From: Robiginitomaculum sp.
GTDB taxonomy: Bacteria; Pseudomonadota; Alphaproteobacteria; Caulobacterales; Maricaulaceae
Reading direction: 5' to 3'
Length of the DNA: 61,177 bases
NCBI GenBank assembly: GCA_002733495.1
Contig: NVVV01000013.1
Span: forward strand, 1 to 61,177
The notes beneath the pieces are model-generated. The model worked only from the letters and a program-made list of their open reading frames with translations. It had not been told where the DNA came from and did not search any database. Below are positions 1 through 8,530 of this stretch, piece after piece (positions within the stretch are counted from its first letter, which is position 1; each line of letters opens with the position of its first letter). A program made the position numbers and the translations under genes.

Positions 1-61
1 ACATTTCAAGCAACTTTGATTGCTTATATATGCTTATTTTACAACGCCTTCTTGTCATTCC

Positions 62-95
62 GCTAACCTAGATAATCCTTCTTATCTAGGTTAGC
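62..95. repeat. Perfect 14-bp inverted repeat upstream of fic
   Basis: The arms gctaacctagataa (62-75) and ttatctaggttagc (82-95) are exact reverse complements separated by a 6-nt loop. A T-run follows at 103-109, a few bases after the second arm. It could be an intrinsic terminator of a gene lying before the window, or an operator for the Fic gene that begins at 168 or 240. The stem is AT-rich and the T-run is not immediately adjacent, so the choice is open. Confidence 0.6.
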
Positions 96-167
96 ACCTA
101 GATTTTTTTGACGAATTCCAGTGAAATTTTACCAGCCCCTCTGTCGATTTAAACGACGCGGGCATTT

Positions 168-1292
168 GTGGCATATTTTGTCCTTGGTTTATCGGATGAA
201 ATTGGGTATTATGGGGTAAATTATTGGGTACTAAACCCTATGAAAGACCCAAATCTTTATCTGACACCGGATATTGTAAAGCTTGTCGCAGAGATTGACG
301 AGTTTAAGGGCCGTTGGCAGGCCTTGGAAAATCTTTCTCCTGAACGCCTGTCTGCTTTGCGTAAAGTAGCGACTGTTGAAAGCGTTGGCTCTTCAACCCG
401 TATTGAAGGCGCAAGGCTGACCGATGCGCAAGTGGAAACCCTGTTGTCGGGTTTAGGCAAAACTTCTTTTGCATCCCGTGATGAACAGGAAGTGGCGGGT
501 TATGCTCACGCCATGGATCTTGTGTTCGAGGCTTTTGCCGACTTGCGGCTTACAGAAAATCACATCCGCCAGCTTCACCAAACATTGTTGCGATACAGCC
601 ATAAGGATGAGCGCCATCGCGGGTCTTATAAGACGCTTGATAATCATGTGGTTGCTTTTGACGCTGATGGTCATGAGATAGGTATTATTTTTGAAACCGC
701 CACGCCTTTTGATACGCCCCGCGAAATGGAAGAGCTGGTTGCCTGGACTGTAAAAGCGATTGATGAAGAAGCGCTGCACCCGCTGTTGACCATTGCCGTA
801 TTCGTGGTGACGTTTCTCGCCATCCATCCGTTTCAAGATGGAAATGGCCGCCTGTCCCGCGTGCTGACGACATTGCTTTTGCTTCGGGCCGGGTATGTTT
901 ATGTCCCTTACGCTTCACTTGAATGTGTGATCGAAAAAAACAAAGACCTTTATTACAAAGCCTTGCGCCGTACCCAAACCACGCTGAAAGGCGATGCATC
1001 CGACTGGGAACCATGGGTAGGTTTCTTCCTGCGCTGCCTTAAAAAACAGAAAAATAATCTGGCAGAGCGACTGGATTGTGATCAAATTTCTAGTAACGAT
1101 GATACCGAATTGCCGGAAATTTCCCTAAAAATTCTAAGTCTGCTACGCACCCATAACCGCCAAAATATCGTGCAGATTACCGAAGCAACCGGCGCAAACA
1201 GAAATACAATCAAACTGCGACTGCGTGAGCTGGTAAACTCGGCAAAAATCAGACGACACGGCAAAGCGAGGGCCACATGGTACACATTATGA
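168..1292 (+). CDS. Fic-domain protein with N-terminal inhibitory motif and C-terminal winged helix (class II Fic)
   Basis: Probable AMP-transferase or related Fic enzyme acting on a cytoplasmic target. The Fic core HPFQDGNGR is at residues 220-228, with the catalytic His220 and the anion-binding DGNGR loop intact. An inhibitory helix motif of the S-x-x-x-E-G type (STRIEG, residues 76-81) lies before it, which defines a self-inhibited class II Fic. The last ~60 residues look like a winged helix-turn-helix, a common tail in this family that suggests DNA binding or autoregulation. The longest reading frame opens with GTG at 168. An in-frame ATG at 240 gives a start (MKDPNLYLTP) closer to family members and may be the true one. 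There is no adjacent antitoxin-like gene, consistent with an intramolecular inhibitor. The flanking DNA is AT-rich and carries an insertion sequence, so acquisition by transfer is plausible. Confidence 0.88.
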   Translation: MAYFVLGLSDEIGYYGVNYWVLNPMKDPNLYLTPDIVKLVAEIDEFKGRWQALENLSPERLSALRKVATVESVGSSTRIEGARLTDAQVETLLSGLGKTSFASRDEQEVAGYAHAMDLVFEAFADLRLTENHIRQLHQTLLRYSHKDERHRGSYKTLDNHVVAFDADGHEIGIIFETATPFDTPREMEELVAWTVKAIDEEALHPLLTIAVFVVTFLAIHPFQDGNGRLSRVLTTLLLLRAGYVYVPYASLECVIEKNKDLYYKALRRTQTTLKGDASDWEPWVGFFLRCLKKQKNNLAERLDCDQISSNDDTELPEISLKILSLLRTHNRQNIVQITEATGANRNTIKLRLRELVNSAKIRRHGKARATWYTL

Positions 1293-1354
1293 ACATTGTG
1301 TGGCCTAGATAGAGATTCGCTTCCAATAAAGAAAAGTTTGGAATGTTTATATGA

Positions 1355-2050
1355 GGTGGTCCCACTTTGATGGACAGTATGAGAAAGTCACGATTAAGCC
1401 AGTATAAACAAGGCCGATTGATTGAGCATTTTGTTGCGGGAACGACAGCAAGATGTGCTAGGTCCCTGTGCGGGGTTAACCACAAGACGGCAGCCTATTA
1501 TTTCCTGCGATTGCGCGCGGTCATTTCGTTTGAACTGGAACAGGAATGTGATGAGGTATTTGCTGGTGAAATCGAAGTGGACGAGAGCTATTTCGGCGGC
1601 AAAAGAAAGCGCAAGCGAGGACGGGGTGCTGCGGGCAAAGCCCCCGTGTTTGGCCTGTTAAAACGTGGTGGCAAGGTTTACACCAAGATCATACCGAATG
1701 CATCTTCTGCGACTTTATACCAGATCATAGAGAGAAAAGTGGTGCCCGATAGCATCGTTTACTCCGACTGCTGGCGCGGCTATAATGTGCTGGATGTGTC
1801 CGAGTTCAAGCACTTCCGGATCAACCATTCCAAACTGTTTGCTGACCGACATAATCACATCAATGGCATCGAGAACTTCTGGAACCAGGCCACGCGCCAT
1901 TTACGAAAATTCAACGGTGTTCCCAAGCAACATTTTGGACTGTTTTTGAAGGAATGTGAGTGGCGATTCAACAACAGTGACCCAACAATCCTATTATAAC
2001 AACTAAAGCAATGGGTTAAGATGTATTTGACCTAGCTATCTGGGACAGCC
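1355..2050 (+). mobile_element. IS1595-family insertion sequence (about 0.7 kb)
   Basis: A single transposase frame is bounded by imperfect terminal inverted repeats. The left end is ggtggtcccact near 1355; the right end is tctgggacagcc (2039-2050), whose complement ggctgtcccaga shares 8 of 12 bases, including the GTCCCA core typical of IS1595/IS1016-type ends. The ~0.7-kb length fits the compact members of that family. I could not find a convincing 8-bp target duplication in the flanks, so the ends may be off by a few bases or the copy may be old. It lies directly behind the fic gene. Confidence 0.75.
1367..2035 (+). pseudogene. IS1595-family transposase with an in-frame stop near the C-terminus
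   Basis: DDE-type transposase of the ISXO2/IS1595 fold. The segment EIEVDESYFGGKRKRKRG (near residues 67-84) carries the first catalytic Asp. The second acidic block is VYSDCWRGY, and the NHINGIENFW stretch gives the later His/Asn/Glu region. The frame stops at TAA 1997-1999 after 210 residues. The same frame continues after that codon as QLKQWVKMYLT and ends at TAG 2033-2035. QLKQWVK is the usual tail of this family, so the TAA most likely replaced a sense codon. The product lacks about 12 terminal residues. It may be inactive, or still partly active because the catalytic core is complete. Confidence 0.8.
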
Positions 2051-2171
2051 ACAAATCTAAAAAACCTTTCAGACTCACCACAACGCCATTTTGTTGGAAA
2101 GCCTAACCCGTTCAGAACATCACCAGCATCTATGCCCTTGCAAGAGATACAATAAAAATTAGTTCAAACAC

Positions 2172-2250
2172 GTCATTGCCGGGCGTGTTCTGGCAATCCA
2201 GTCTGGTTTTCTCATAGGCACTGGATTACCCGGATAAACCGGGTAATGAC
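2172..2250. repeat. REP-like long palindromic element
   Basis: The two ~31-nt arms, beginning gtcattgccggg (2172) and ending ccgggtaatgac (2250), are imperfect reverse complements with roughly three quarters of positions matching. The right arm is itself a perfect hairpin: attacccgg (2225-2233), loop ataaa, ccgggtaat (2239-2247). The layout resembles the dispersed GTCATT-type intergenic palindromes of many alphaproteobacteria. No coding potential is apparent. Confidence 0.65.
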
Positions 2251-2307
2251 ACAGCGACGGCATGCAAACTAATACTCAGTACACAAAGCACACAGCCCCT
2301 CAACACC

Positions 2308-2384
2308 TTATTCACAGGGTTATTCACAAGCAAAACCCTATCCAGAATTCTATCTGCAAGCTCAAGCCTTCCCCCTGTGAATAA
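2308..2384. promoter_or_regulatory. Cluster of three DnaA boxes upstream of dnaB
   Basis: TTATTCACA occurs on the plus strand at 2308-2316 and 2320-2328, and on the minus strand at 2376-2384 (read as tgtgaataa). All three fit the consensus TTATNCACA. They lie 85-160 bases before the proposed dnaB start. They may place dnaB under DnaA control, or mark part of a replication-related locus. The rest of 2051-2468 holds no gene that I can see. Confidence 0.6.
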
Positions 2385-2468
2385 CTGCCTCAAAAATATT
2401 TGTTCGTAACCTCGCTGCCCACTGTCTTTACCCTCGCCGCGCCAGCGCGGTTGCGCTACAAACGCCCT

Positions 2469-3953
2469 ATGGCTGATGACAACAACATTCCCCAAGAGAC
2501 CTCAGAGGCAGCAAAGACCGCCCCGCATAATATCGAGGCAGAGCAGGCCCTTTTGGGGGCCTTGCTGATTGATAACGAGATTTATTTTCGGGCTGCCGAC
2601 TATCTGAAGGTCGAGCATTTTTACGACCCCGTCCATGGGCAAATCTTTGACGCCATCGCCAAGACCATTGGCAAGGGCTTGCTGGCCGACGCTATCAGCC
2701 TGAAAACCACGCTGGAGCACCATGAAGGTCTGGCGCAAATTGGTGGCATTGAATATCTGGCGCGGCTTTTGGGCGAAGCGGCCAGCTCGGCCAATGCGCC
2801 CGAATATGCGCGGCTGGTTTATGACCTGGCTTTGCGCCGTGATTTGATGCGCATTGGCGATAGCATTCTAAAAGAAGCGGTTGATCCGGTTGAGCCAAAA
2901 TCCGGCCCGGAACTGATTGAAGACGCCGAACAATTGCTGTTCAGCTTAGCTGAAACCGGCGGTATTTCGCGCGGCTTTCGCCCCTTTAATGAAGCCCTGA
3001 AAGAAAGCATGGACATGGCCGCCGCCGCGCACAAGCGCGAAGGGGGACTTTCTGGCGTGGCAACGGGTCTGACGGATCTGGATCACAAATTGGGCGGCAT
3101 GCACAGATCAGACCTGATCATCATTGCCGGGCGGCCCTCCATGGGCAAAACCGCTTTGGCCACCAATATCGCCTTTCACGTGGCCAAAAATTACAAGTAT
3201 GAAGTAAAAGATGGTGTACGACATACTACCGAAGGGGGCGTGGTGGCGTTTTTCTCACTCGAAATGTCGTCCGAACAATTGGCCACACGCCTGATTGCTG
3301 AACATACCGGCATATCCTCGTCAACCATTCGCCGGGGCGAACTTGGCGAGGGCGATTTTGATAAATTGCTGGATGGGGCGGCGGCGCTGAACGCCATCCC
3401 CTTGCACATTGATGACACGGGTGGCCTGCCCGTTGGCGCTCTGGCAGCGCGGGCGCGACGATTGAAACGCACCTCCAAAGGGCTGGACCTGATTGTGGTA
3501 GATTATTTGCAATTGGTCACCGCAGAATCGCGGCGTAAAGATGGCCGCGTGCAGGAAGTCAGCGAGATCACCCAGCGCCTGAAATCTCTGGCCAAGGAAC
3601 TGGACGTGCCGGTGATTGCGCTGTCGCAGCTCTCGCGGCAGGTAGAACAGCGCGAAGATAAAAAACCGCAACTCTCTGATTTACGCGAATCCGGTTCTAT
3701 CGAGCAGGACGCCGACGTGGTGATGTTTGTGTATCGCGAGGCCTATTATCTGGGCCGCACACAACCGCCCTTTGGCACGCCCGAACACGCTGAGTGGCAG
3801 GTACAGATGAATGAAATTCGCCAGCGCGCAGAGATCATTATTGGCAAGCAACGCCATGGCCCGATTGGCAATGTTGACCTGTCCTTTATCGAAGAGCTGA
3901 CCAAGTTTGGTAATCTGGCCGCCGATGGCCGCTATGATGACAGTGCGCATTAG
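2469..3953 (+). CDS. dnaB: Replicative DNA helicase DnaB
   Basis: Hexameric 5'-3' helicase of the replication fork. The N-terminal DnaB domain (about residues 18-120, HNIEAEQALLGALLID) and RecA-like C-terminal domain are both complete. Walker A is GRPSMGKT (residues 221-228), and Walker B is in the LIVVDYLQLV segment. The SQLSRQVEQR and DLRESGSIEQDAD stretches are typical of the family. I place the start at ATG 2469 (MADDNNIPQE), giving 494 residues. The open frame extends upstream to 2400 but lacks family similarity there. In many alphaproteobacteria dnaB follows rpsF-rpsR-rplI; here the upstream side is an IS and repeats, while alr still follows downstream. Three DnaA boxes precede it. Confidence 0.97.
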   Translation: MADDNNIPQETSEAAKTAPHNIEAEQALLGALLIDNEIYFRAADYLKVEHFYDPVHGQIFDAIAKTIGKGLLADAISLKTTLEHHEGLAQIGGIEYLARLLGEAASSANAPEYARLVYDLALRRDLMRIGDSILKEAVDPVEPKSGPELIEDAEQLLFSLAETGGISRGFRPFNEALKESMDMAAAAHKREGGLSGVATGLTDLDHKLGGMHRSDLIIIAGRPSMGKTALATNIAFHVAKNYKYEVKDGVRHTTEGGVVAFFSLEMSSEQLATRLIAEHTGISSSTIRRGELGEGDFDKLLDGAAALNAIPLHIDDTGGLPVGALAARARRLKRTSKGLDLIVVDYLQLVTAESRRKDGRVQEVSEITQRLKSLAKELDVPVIALSQLSRQVEQREDKKPQLSDLRESGSIEQDADVVMFVYREAYYLGRTQPPFGTPEHAEWQVQMNEIRQRAEIIIGKQRHGPIGNVDLSFIEELTKFGNLAADGRYDDSAH

Positions 3954-4058
3954 AACGCATTTGCCTGAAGACTATCGGCATGAAATGGTCAATTTTCCGC
4001 CTTGTTCACATACCCGCCGCTCTTTAGTCTTGTGATTCTGTTCAATTGGGAGTCTGCC

Positions 4059-4385
4059 ATGAAAAAAAACACCATCGTAAAGCTTGTTGCCAGCGCGGGA
4101 TTGCTGGCCATGGCCGGCACGACCTCCGCACAATACGCCCAGCTGGAAGGCGACGGGCCTACATCTGCCTGTGAATGTTATGAAAAGGCCTATCAGTTTG
4201 GCACCTATAACATGACCCCGGCCAACCAGCCCATGGCGGAAACCACCCGGTTCAAATGTGGTCTGAAGGGGTGGAAGCAAGCCTTTAATGAAGGTCACAG
4301 AGAAGGCCTTAAAACCTATCGCTTCTCCAAGGGTGATTACAGCCAAGGCGCGGGCGAAGGTCTTTGCCCCTATAACGATTATTGA
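4059..4385 (+). CDS. Small secreted protein of unknown function, four cysteines
   Basis: I do not recognise a family. The 108-residue product begins with a clear Sec signal peptide (MKKNTIVKLV, hydrophobic core, cleavage near TTSAQ). The mature part is about 80 residues with four cysteines (CEC, FKCG and LCPY contexts), which could form two disulfides in the periplasm. The start at ATG 4059 is preceded by a ttgggag ribosome-binding site; the open frame extends upstream to 4002 without support. It sits alone between dnaB and alr on the same strand. No regulatory clue is visible. Confidence 0.75.
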   Translation: MKKNTIVKLVASAGLLAMAGTTSAQYAQLEGDGPTSACECYEKAYQFGTYNMTPANQPMAETTRFKCGLKGWKQAFNEGHREGLKTYRFSKGDYSQGAGEGLCPYNDY

Positions 4386-4444
4386 TCCAGAGCAGGACCG
4401 CAATACTGGCAAGACGGGCAGATCATTGTTTGTTATAGAACCGT

Positions 4445-5527
4445 ATGACTGTTGATGCCCCTTTGCCCTCTGTGCCGCGCCTGATCATTGATCTTAAGGC
4501 CGTGCGCGCCAATTATCTGTTGATGGCAGCGCGCTCTGGCACGGCGGTTTGCGGCGCGGCGATCAAGGCCAATGCCTATGGAACAGGTCTTGAACAAGTT
4601 GCGCCCGTTCTGGCTGCGGCTGGCTGTACCCATTTTTTCTGCGCCCATATCAGTGAGGCCATGCTGGCCCGCCAGATACTGGGCCATGATGTGGAAATCT
4701 TTGTTCTGAATGGTCTGCAATTTGGCGAAGCGCCGCTCTTGCGCCAAAAACATCTGATCCCCGTGCTCAGCACCGCCGAACACATTGCCCTGTGGTTGGA
4801 GGCCGGTGAAAACGCCCCGGCGGCTCTGCATATTGATACCGGCATGAACCGGCTGGGCCTTGTTTGGCACAGAGACGTACCGGCCATGACCAAGGGGTTG
4901 AACTTATGCCTGATTATGAGCCATCTGGCCTGTGGATCAGCGCCCGACCACCCGTTAAATGCTCGCCAAAAGGCCTGCTTTGACGATGTGCGCGCGGCAT
5001 TTCCCGGCATTTCGGCCAGTCTGGCCAATTCAGCAGGTATCTTGATGGGCGCCGACTGGCATTATGATCTGACCCGCACCGGCATTGCGCTTTATGGTGG
5101 TGCTCCGCTGGGCGAGGGCGGCCCAAAACTGGCCCCCGTGGCCCGGATCGAAGCGCCGATCATTCAGATCAAGACCGTGCGCAAGGGGGACATCATTGGC
5201 TATGACGCGGATTTCATTGCCCCAGAGGATATGCCGGTGGCCACGGTGAGCCTTGGTTATGCCGATGGCCTGCCCTGCGCCGCCAGCTCCGGCGGCGGCT
5301 TTGGTCGCATAGAAGGCGAGAAAGTGCCGCTGGTCGGGCGGGTGTCGATGGATTTAAGTACGTTTGATCTTCGTGGCCTTAGCACCCTGCCCCAGGTTGG
5401 CGATATGCTTTGTCTTTTAGGGGATGATCTGGAAGCGCTTGCCAAGCGCGCGGGAACCTTGTCCTATGAGATTCTCACCGGGCTTGGCCCGCGATTTGTT
5501 CGTGATTACAAAGGATGCAGCGCATGA
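4445..5527 (+). CDS. alr: Alanine racemase
   Basis: PLP enzyme interconverting L- and D-alanine for peptidoglycan synthesis. The PLP-binding lysine is Lys41 in AAIKANAYGTG. The second catalytic base is Tyr272 in SLGYADG, and the GRVSMD block of the C-terminal domain is present. Its 360 residues match the family. In the usual PLP motif a His follows AYG; here it is Thr (AYGTG), a minor departure. The gene follows dnaB, a common alphaproteobacterial order. Its TGA overlaps the mlaE start (ATGA at 5524-5527), so the two are probably translationally coupled. Confidence 0.95.
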   Translation: MTVDAPLPSVPRLIIDLKAVRANYLLMAARSGTAVCGAAIKANAYGTGLEQVAPVLAAAGCTHFFCAHISEAMLARQILGHDVEIFVLNGLQFGEAPLLRQKHLIPVLSTAEHIALWLEAGENAPAALHIDTGMNRLGLVWHRDVPAMTKGLNLCLIMSHLACGSAPDHPLNARQKACFDDVRAAFPGISASLANSAGILMGADWHYDLTRTGIALYGGAPLGEGGPKLAPVARIEAPIIQIKTVRKGDIIGYDADFIAPEDMPVATVSLGYADGLPCAASSGGGFGRIEGEKVPLVGRVSMDLSTFDLRGLSTLPQVGDMLCLLGDDLEALAKRAGTLSYEILTGLGPRFVRDYKGCSA

Positions 5528-6291
5528 ACCCGCTTGCCCTACTTGGCCGCCCGGTCTTAGGCCTTTTGCGCGAGGCAGGGGCGATGTCGCTGTTTGCCTG
5601 GCGCGGCGTTACGGCGGCACTGATGCCGCCTTGGTACTGGGGCCAGTTACGCACACAATTGCTGCGTATTGGCTATTTTTCTTTGCCCGTGGTTGGCCTG
5701 ACGGCGGTATTTACCGGCGCGGCTTTGGCGCTGAACATCTATACTGGCGGGGCGCGTTTTAACGCCGAACAATTTGTCCCCAACATTGTGGTTTTGGGCA
5801 TCACCCGCGAGCTTGGCCCCGTATTGGCGTCCCTGATGCTGGCCGGACGGGTTAGCGCCGCCATGGCCGCCGAGATCGGCGCCATGCGGGTTACCGAACA
5901 GATTGATGCGCTGGAAACCCTGTCCACCGATCCATTTCGTTTTCTGGTTGGGCCGCGCATATTGGCCGCTGTGATCACCGTGCCGCTTTTGGTACTGGTG
6001 GCCGATATTATCGGGGTGCTGGGCGGCTGGGCTGTCTCAACGCAAATTCTGGGCTTTAACGGCGCGACTTATATTCGTAATTCGGTAGATTTTGTTACCC
6101 AATGGGATGTAGTGTCGGGCCTGATCAAAGCGGCCACCTTTGGCTTTATCATTGCTTTGATGGGCTGTTATCACGGCTATCACTCAAAACGCGGGGCCCA
6201 GGGCGTGGGCCGGGCCACAACCAATGCGGTGGTCAGCGCCGCCATTTTAATCTTCGCCGCCAATTACGTTCTTACCACATTGTTTGTCTGA
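5524..6291 (+). CDS. mlaE: MlaE-family ABC transporter permease
   Basis: Inner-membrane permease of the Mla (maintenance of lipid asymmetry) phospholipid transporter. About 255 residues with five or six hydrophobic segments and the family core TRELGPVLASLMLAGRVSAA followed by EIGAMRVTEQIDALE. I choose ATG 5524, which overlaps the alr stop and has aaagga 9 nt upstream; an alternative in-frame ATG is at 5515. It is followed immediately by the ATPase gene. The substrate-binding mlaD gene, which normally follows, is not here, and mlaC and mlaA lie about 47 kb away. Confidence 0.93.
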   Translation: MNPLALLGRPVLGLLREAGAMSLFAWRGVTAALMPPWYWGQLRTQLLRIGYFSLPVVGLTAVFTGAALALNIYTGGARFNAEQFVPNIVVLGITRELGPVLASLMLAGRVSAAMAAEIGAMRVTEQIDALETLSTDPFRFLVGPRILAAVITVPLLVLVADIIGVLGGWAVSTQILGFNGATYIRNSVDFVTQWDVVSGLIKAATFGFIIALMGCYHGYHSKRGAQGVGRATTNAVVSAAILIFAANYVLTTLFV

Positions 6292-6292
6292 T

Positions 6293-7072
6293 ATGTCCAA
6301 AACTGATACCTCCATCAAAATCTCCATCCGTGACGTCCATAAATCCTTTGGCCACAATCATGTGTTGCGCGGGGTTGATCTGGATGTCTGCCCCGGGCGC
6401 TCTATGGTGGTGATCGGTGGGTCCGGCACCGGCAAGTCGGTCTTGCTGAAATGCATATTGGGCCTGATTACCCCCGACAGCGGCAGCATCATTATTGATG
6501 GCCAGTCCGTCACCAATCTTTCACCGGCTAAGCGCGCTAAAGTCATGGCCAAGTTTGGCATGCTTTTTCAGGGCGGGGCCTTGTTTGATTCGCTAAGCGT
6601 CTGGGAAAATGTGGCTTTTCGCCTGCTCTATGCCGATGGTGTGGCGCGCAAGTCCGCCAAAAAACGCGCCGAGGCGGCGCTCAACCAGGTTAATCTGGGC
6701 GCGGACGTTATGGCGCTAAGCCCGGCTGAATTATCCGGCGGCATGCAAAAGCGCGTCGGTCTGGCCCGCGCCATTGTCGCCCGCCCCGAGATTATGTTTT
6801 TTGACGAGCCAACCACGGGACTTGATCCCATTACCGCCGATGTGATCGATAACCTGATCCGCCGCCAGGTCACCGCCCTTGGGGCCACCGCCGTCTCCAT
6901 CACCCATGACATGAATTCCGTGCGCAAAATCGCCGATGATGTGGCGATGATTTATGAAGGCAAAATCATCTGGCAGGGCGGCGTCAAAGAGGTCGATAAG
7001 TCCGGCAACCCTTATGTGGAACAATTCGTCACGGGCAGCGAAGATGGCCCGATCAAGGTGCTAGCGCGTTAA
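6293..7072 (+). CDS. mlaF: MlaF-family ABC transporter ATPase
   Basis: Cytoplasmic ATPase energising the MlaE permease for phospholipid movement between the membranes. Walker A is GGSGTGKS (residues 42-49), the Q-loop is in MLFQGGALFDS, the signature is LSGGM (147-151), Walker B is IMFFDEP (167-173), and the H-loop is SITHDM. The ATG at 6293 lies one base after the mlaE stop; a TTG at 6284 in the same frame would overlap mlaE. Length 259 residues, normal for MlaF. No gene follows on this strand for ~120 bases. Confidence 0.94.
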   Translation: MSKTDTSIKISIRDVHKSFGHNHVLRGVDLDVCPGRSMVVIGGSGTGKSVLLKCILGLITPDSGSIIIDGQSVTNLSPAKRAKVMAKFGMLFQGGALFDSLSVWENVAFRLLYADGVARKSAKKRAEAALNQVNLGADVMALSPAELSGGMQKRVGLARAIVARPEIMFFDEPTTGLDPITADVIDNLIRRQVTALGATAVSITHDMNSVRKIADDVAMIYEGKIIWQGGVKEVDKSGNPYVEQFVTGSEDGPIKVLAR

Positions 7073-7191
7073 GGCTTGGAACAGGGCAACCAGAGCATGC
7101 TCCCTCTGGTGCCGCTAAATAATGCAATTGTAACCTGCATTTGCGCGCATTATCCGATAGAAGAAGACTTCAAAGTTTTGGGGATTCGGAT

Positions 7192-8505
7192 ATGCGCCTT
7201 CTAGGTTTTGTTATTGCAGCGGCACTGGCCCTTTCTGGCTGTGTCAGCATTCAGGTCAATAGTGATAAAGCCGCTTCCCCGCCGCCCCGTCAGAGCAGCA
7301 CAGCCACCGCAGCGCCCGTCGCAAAACCGATCGCCAAAGATGGCCCCATTGTCATTATGGTGGGCATTGATGGCCTGCGCTGGGACGCCATAGATCGCCA
7401 CGAAGCGCCTAATTTGCGCGCACTGGCCAAAGACGGGGTACGGGCGCAAGGCCTGATCCCGGTCATGCCCAGCGTGACCTTTGTGAACTTTTATTCCATC
7501 GCCACCGGACTTTATGCCGAACATACCGGCATCACGTCTAATCTGGCCTATTCACGCAAAACCGGGCGGTTAATGGAGCGCGGCACCCACGGGGAAAGTG
7601 AATGGTGGGGCGGCGAGCCGATTTGGGTTACCGCCGAAAAACAGGGCCTCACCACAGCGGCCATGTTCTGGCTGGGATCCGAGGCAGAAATAGCAGGTTA
7701 TCGCCCAACCTACTGGTACCCTTATGAGCATAACAAGCCCAAGGCCGAGCGCGTTACCCAGGTGCTGGACTGGCTTGCCATGCCCGAAGAGAAGCGCCCG
7801 CGCCTGATCACGCTTTATTTTCATGATGTGGATTCAGCCGAGCACCGCTATGGCCCCGAAACGCCAGAAGAAGGCATCGCCATCAAAGCCATTGACAACA
7901 ACATTGGCGACCTGGTCGCTGGCATTAAAGAACTAGGACTGGAAGACCAGGTTAATCTGGTCATTGTGTCCGATCACGGCATGACCAAGGTCAAGGAAAA
8001 TGCCCTGATCTATCTGGATGATTATATCAGCCTTGATGATGTCATGGTGCCAAAATTTGCCAGCGCCAGTGGCCCCTCCGGTGGACCATTTGCCCATATA
8101 TTTGTCAAGGATCCTGCCAATATCGACAAGGTCTACTACCAATTGGCCAATGCCAACCCCAAATTGCAAGTCTATCGGCGGGGGCATTTGCCCAAAAGAT
8201 GGCACGTTAATAATAACGACCGCACGGGCGATATTTTTGTGGTGGCCGAGCCGGGCTGGCTGATCTTTGCACGCGCGTTGACCTCAAAATACAAGCACGC
8301 GCCCAAGGGCATGCATGGCTATGATCGTCATTCTCATGACATGTATGGCACCTTTATCGCCAATGGCCCGGCCTTCAAGAACGGCATCGTGGCCGAGCCG
8401 TTTGACAATGTGAATGTCTATGGCCTTGTGGCTGATGTGTTAGGCATTATTCCGGCCAAAACCGATGGCAATCTGGATAGTGTGGATTATATCCTGAAGG
8501 AGTAG
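7192..8505 (+). CDS. Lipoprotein phosphodiesterase of the nucleotide pyrophosphatase (NPP) / alkaline phosphatase superfamily
   Basis: Likely cell-envelope metal-dependent hydrolase of phosphodiesters or pyrophosphates. The start MRLLGFVIAA leads to a lipobox ALSGC with lipid-anchor Cys17. Superfamily metal-site motifs follow in order: VGIDGLRWD with Asp60; the nucleophile Thr96 in MPSVTFVNFYSIATGLY; HDVDSAEHRYGP; IVSDHGM; and MHGYDRHSHDMYG. These are the two-zinc site residues of the NPP/autotaxin group. The start is ATG 7192; the open frame runs up to a TTG at 7141. Length 437 residues. The natural substrate cannot be told from sequence. It stands alone between mlaF and a repeat element. 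Confidence 0.88.
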   Translation: MRLLGFVIAAALALSGCVSIQVNSDKAASPPPRQSSTATAAPVAKPIAKDGPIVIMVGIDGLRWDAIDRHEAPNLRALAKDGVRAQGLIPVMPSVTFVNFYSIATGLYAEHTGITSNLAYSRKTGRLMERGTHGESEWWGGEPIWVTAEKQGLTTAAMFWLGSEAEIAGYRPTYWYPYEHNKPKAERVTQVLDWLAMPEEKRPRLITLYFHDVDSAEHRYGPETPEEGIAIKAIDNNIGDLVAGIKELGLEDQVNLVIVSDHGMTKVKENALIYLDDYISLDDVMVPKFASASGPSGGPFAHIFVKDPANIDKVYYQLANANPKLQVYRRGHLPKRWHVNNNDRTGDIFVVAEPGWLIFARALTSKYKHAPKGMHGYDRHSHDMYGTFIANGPAFKNGIVAEPFDNVNVYGLVADVLGIIPAKTDGNLDSVDYILKE

Positions 8506-8530
8506 CAAAAGACCCCTGCCCTATAGGCAA

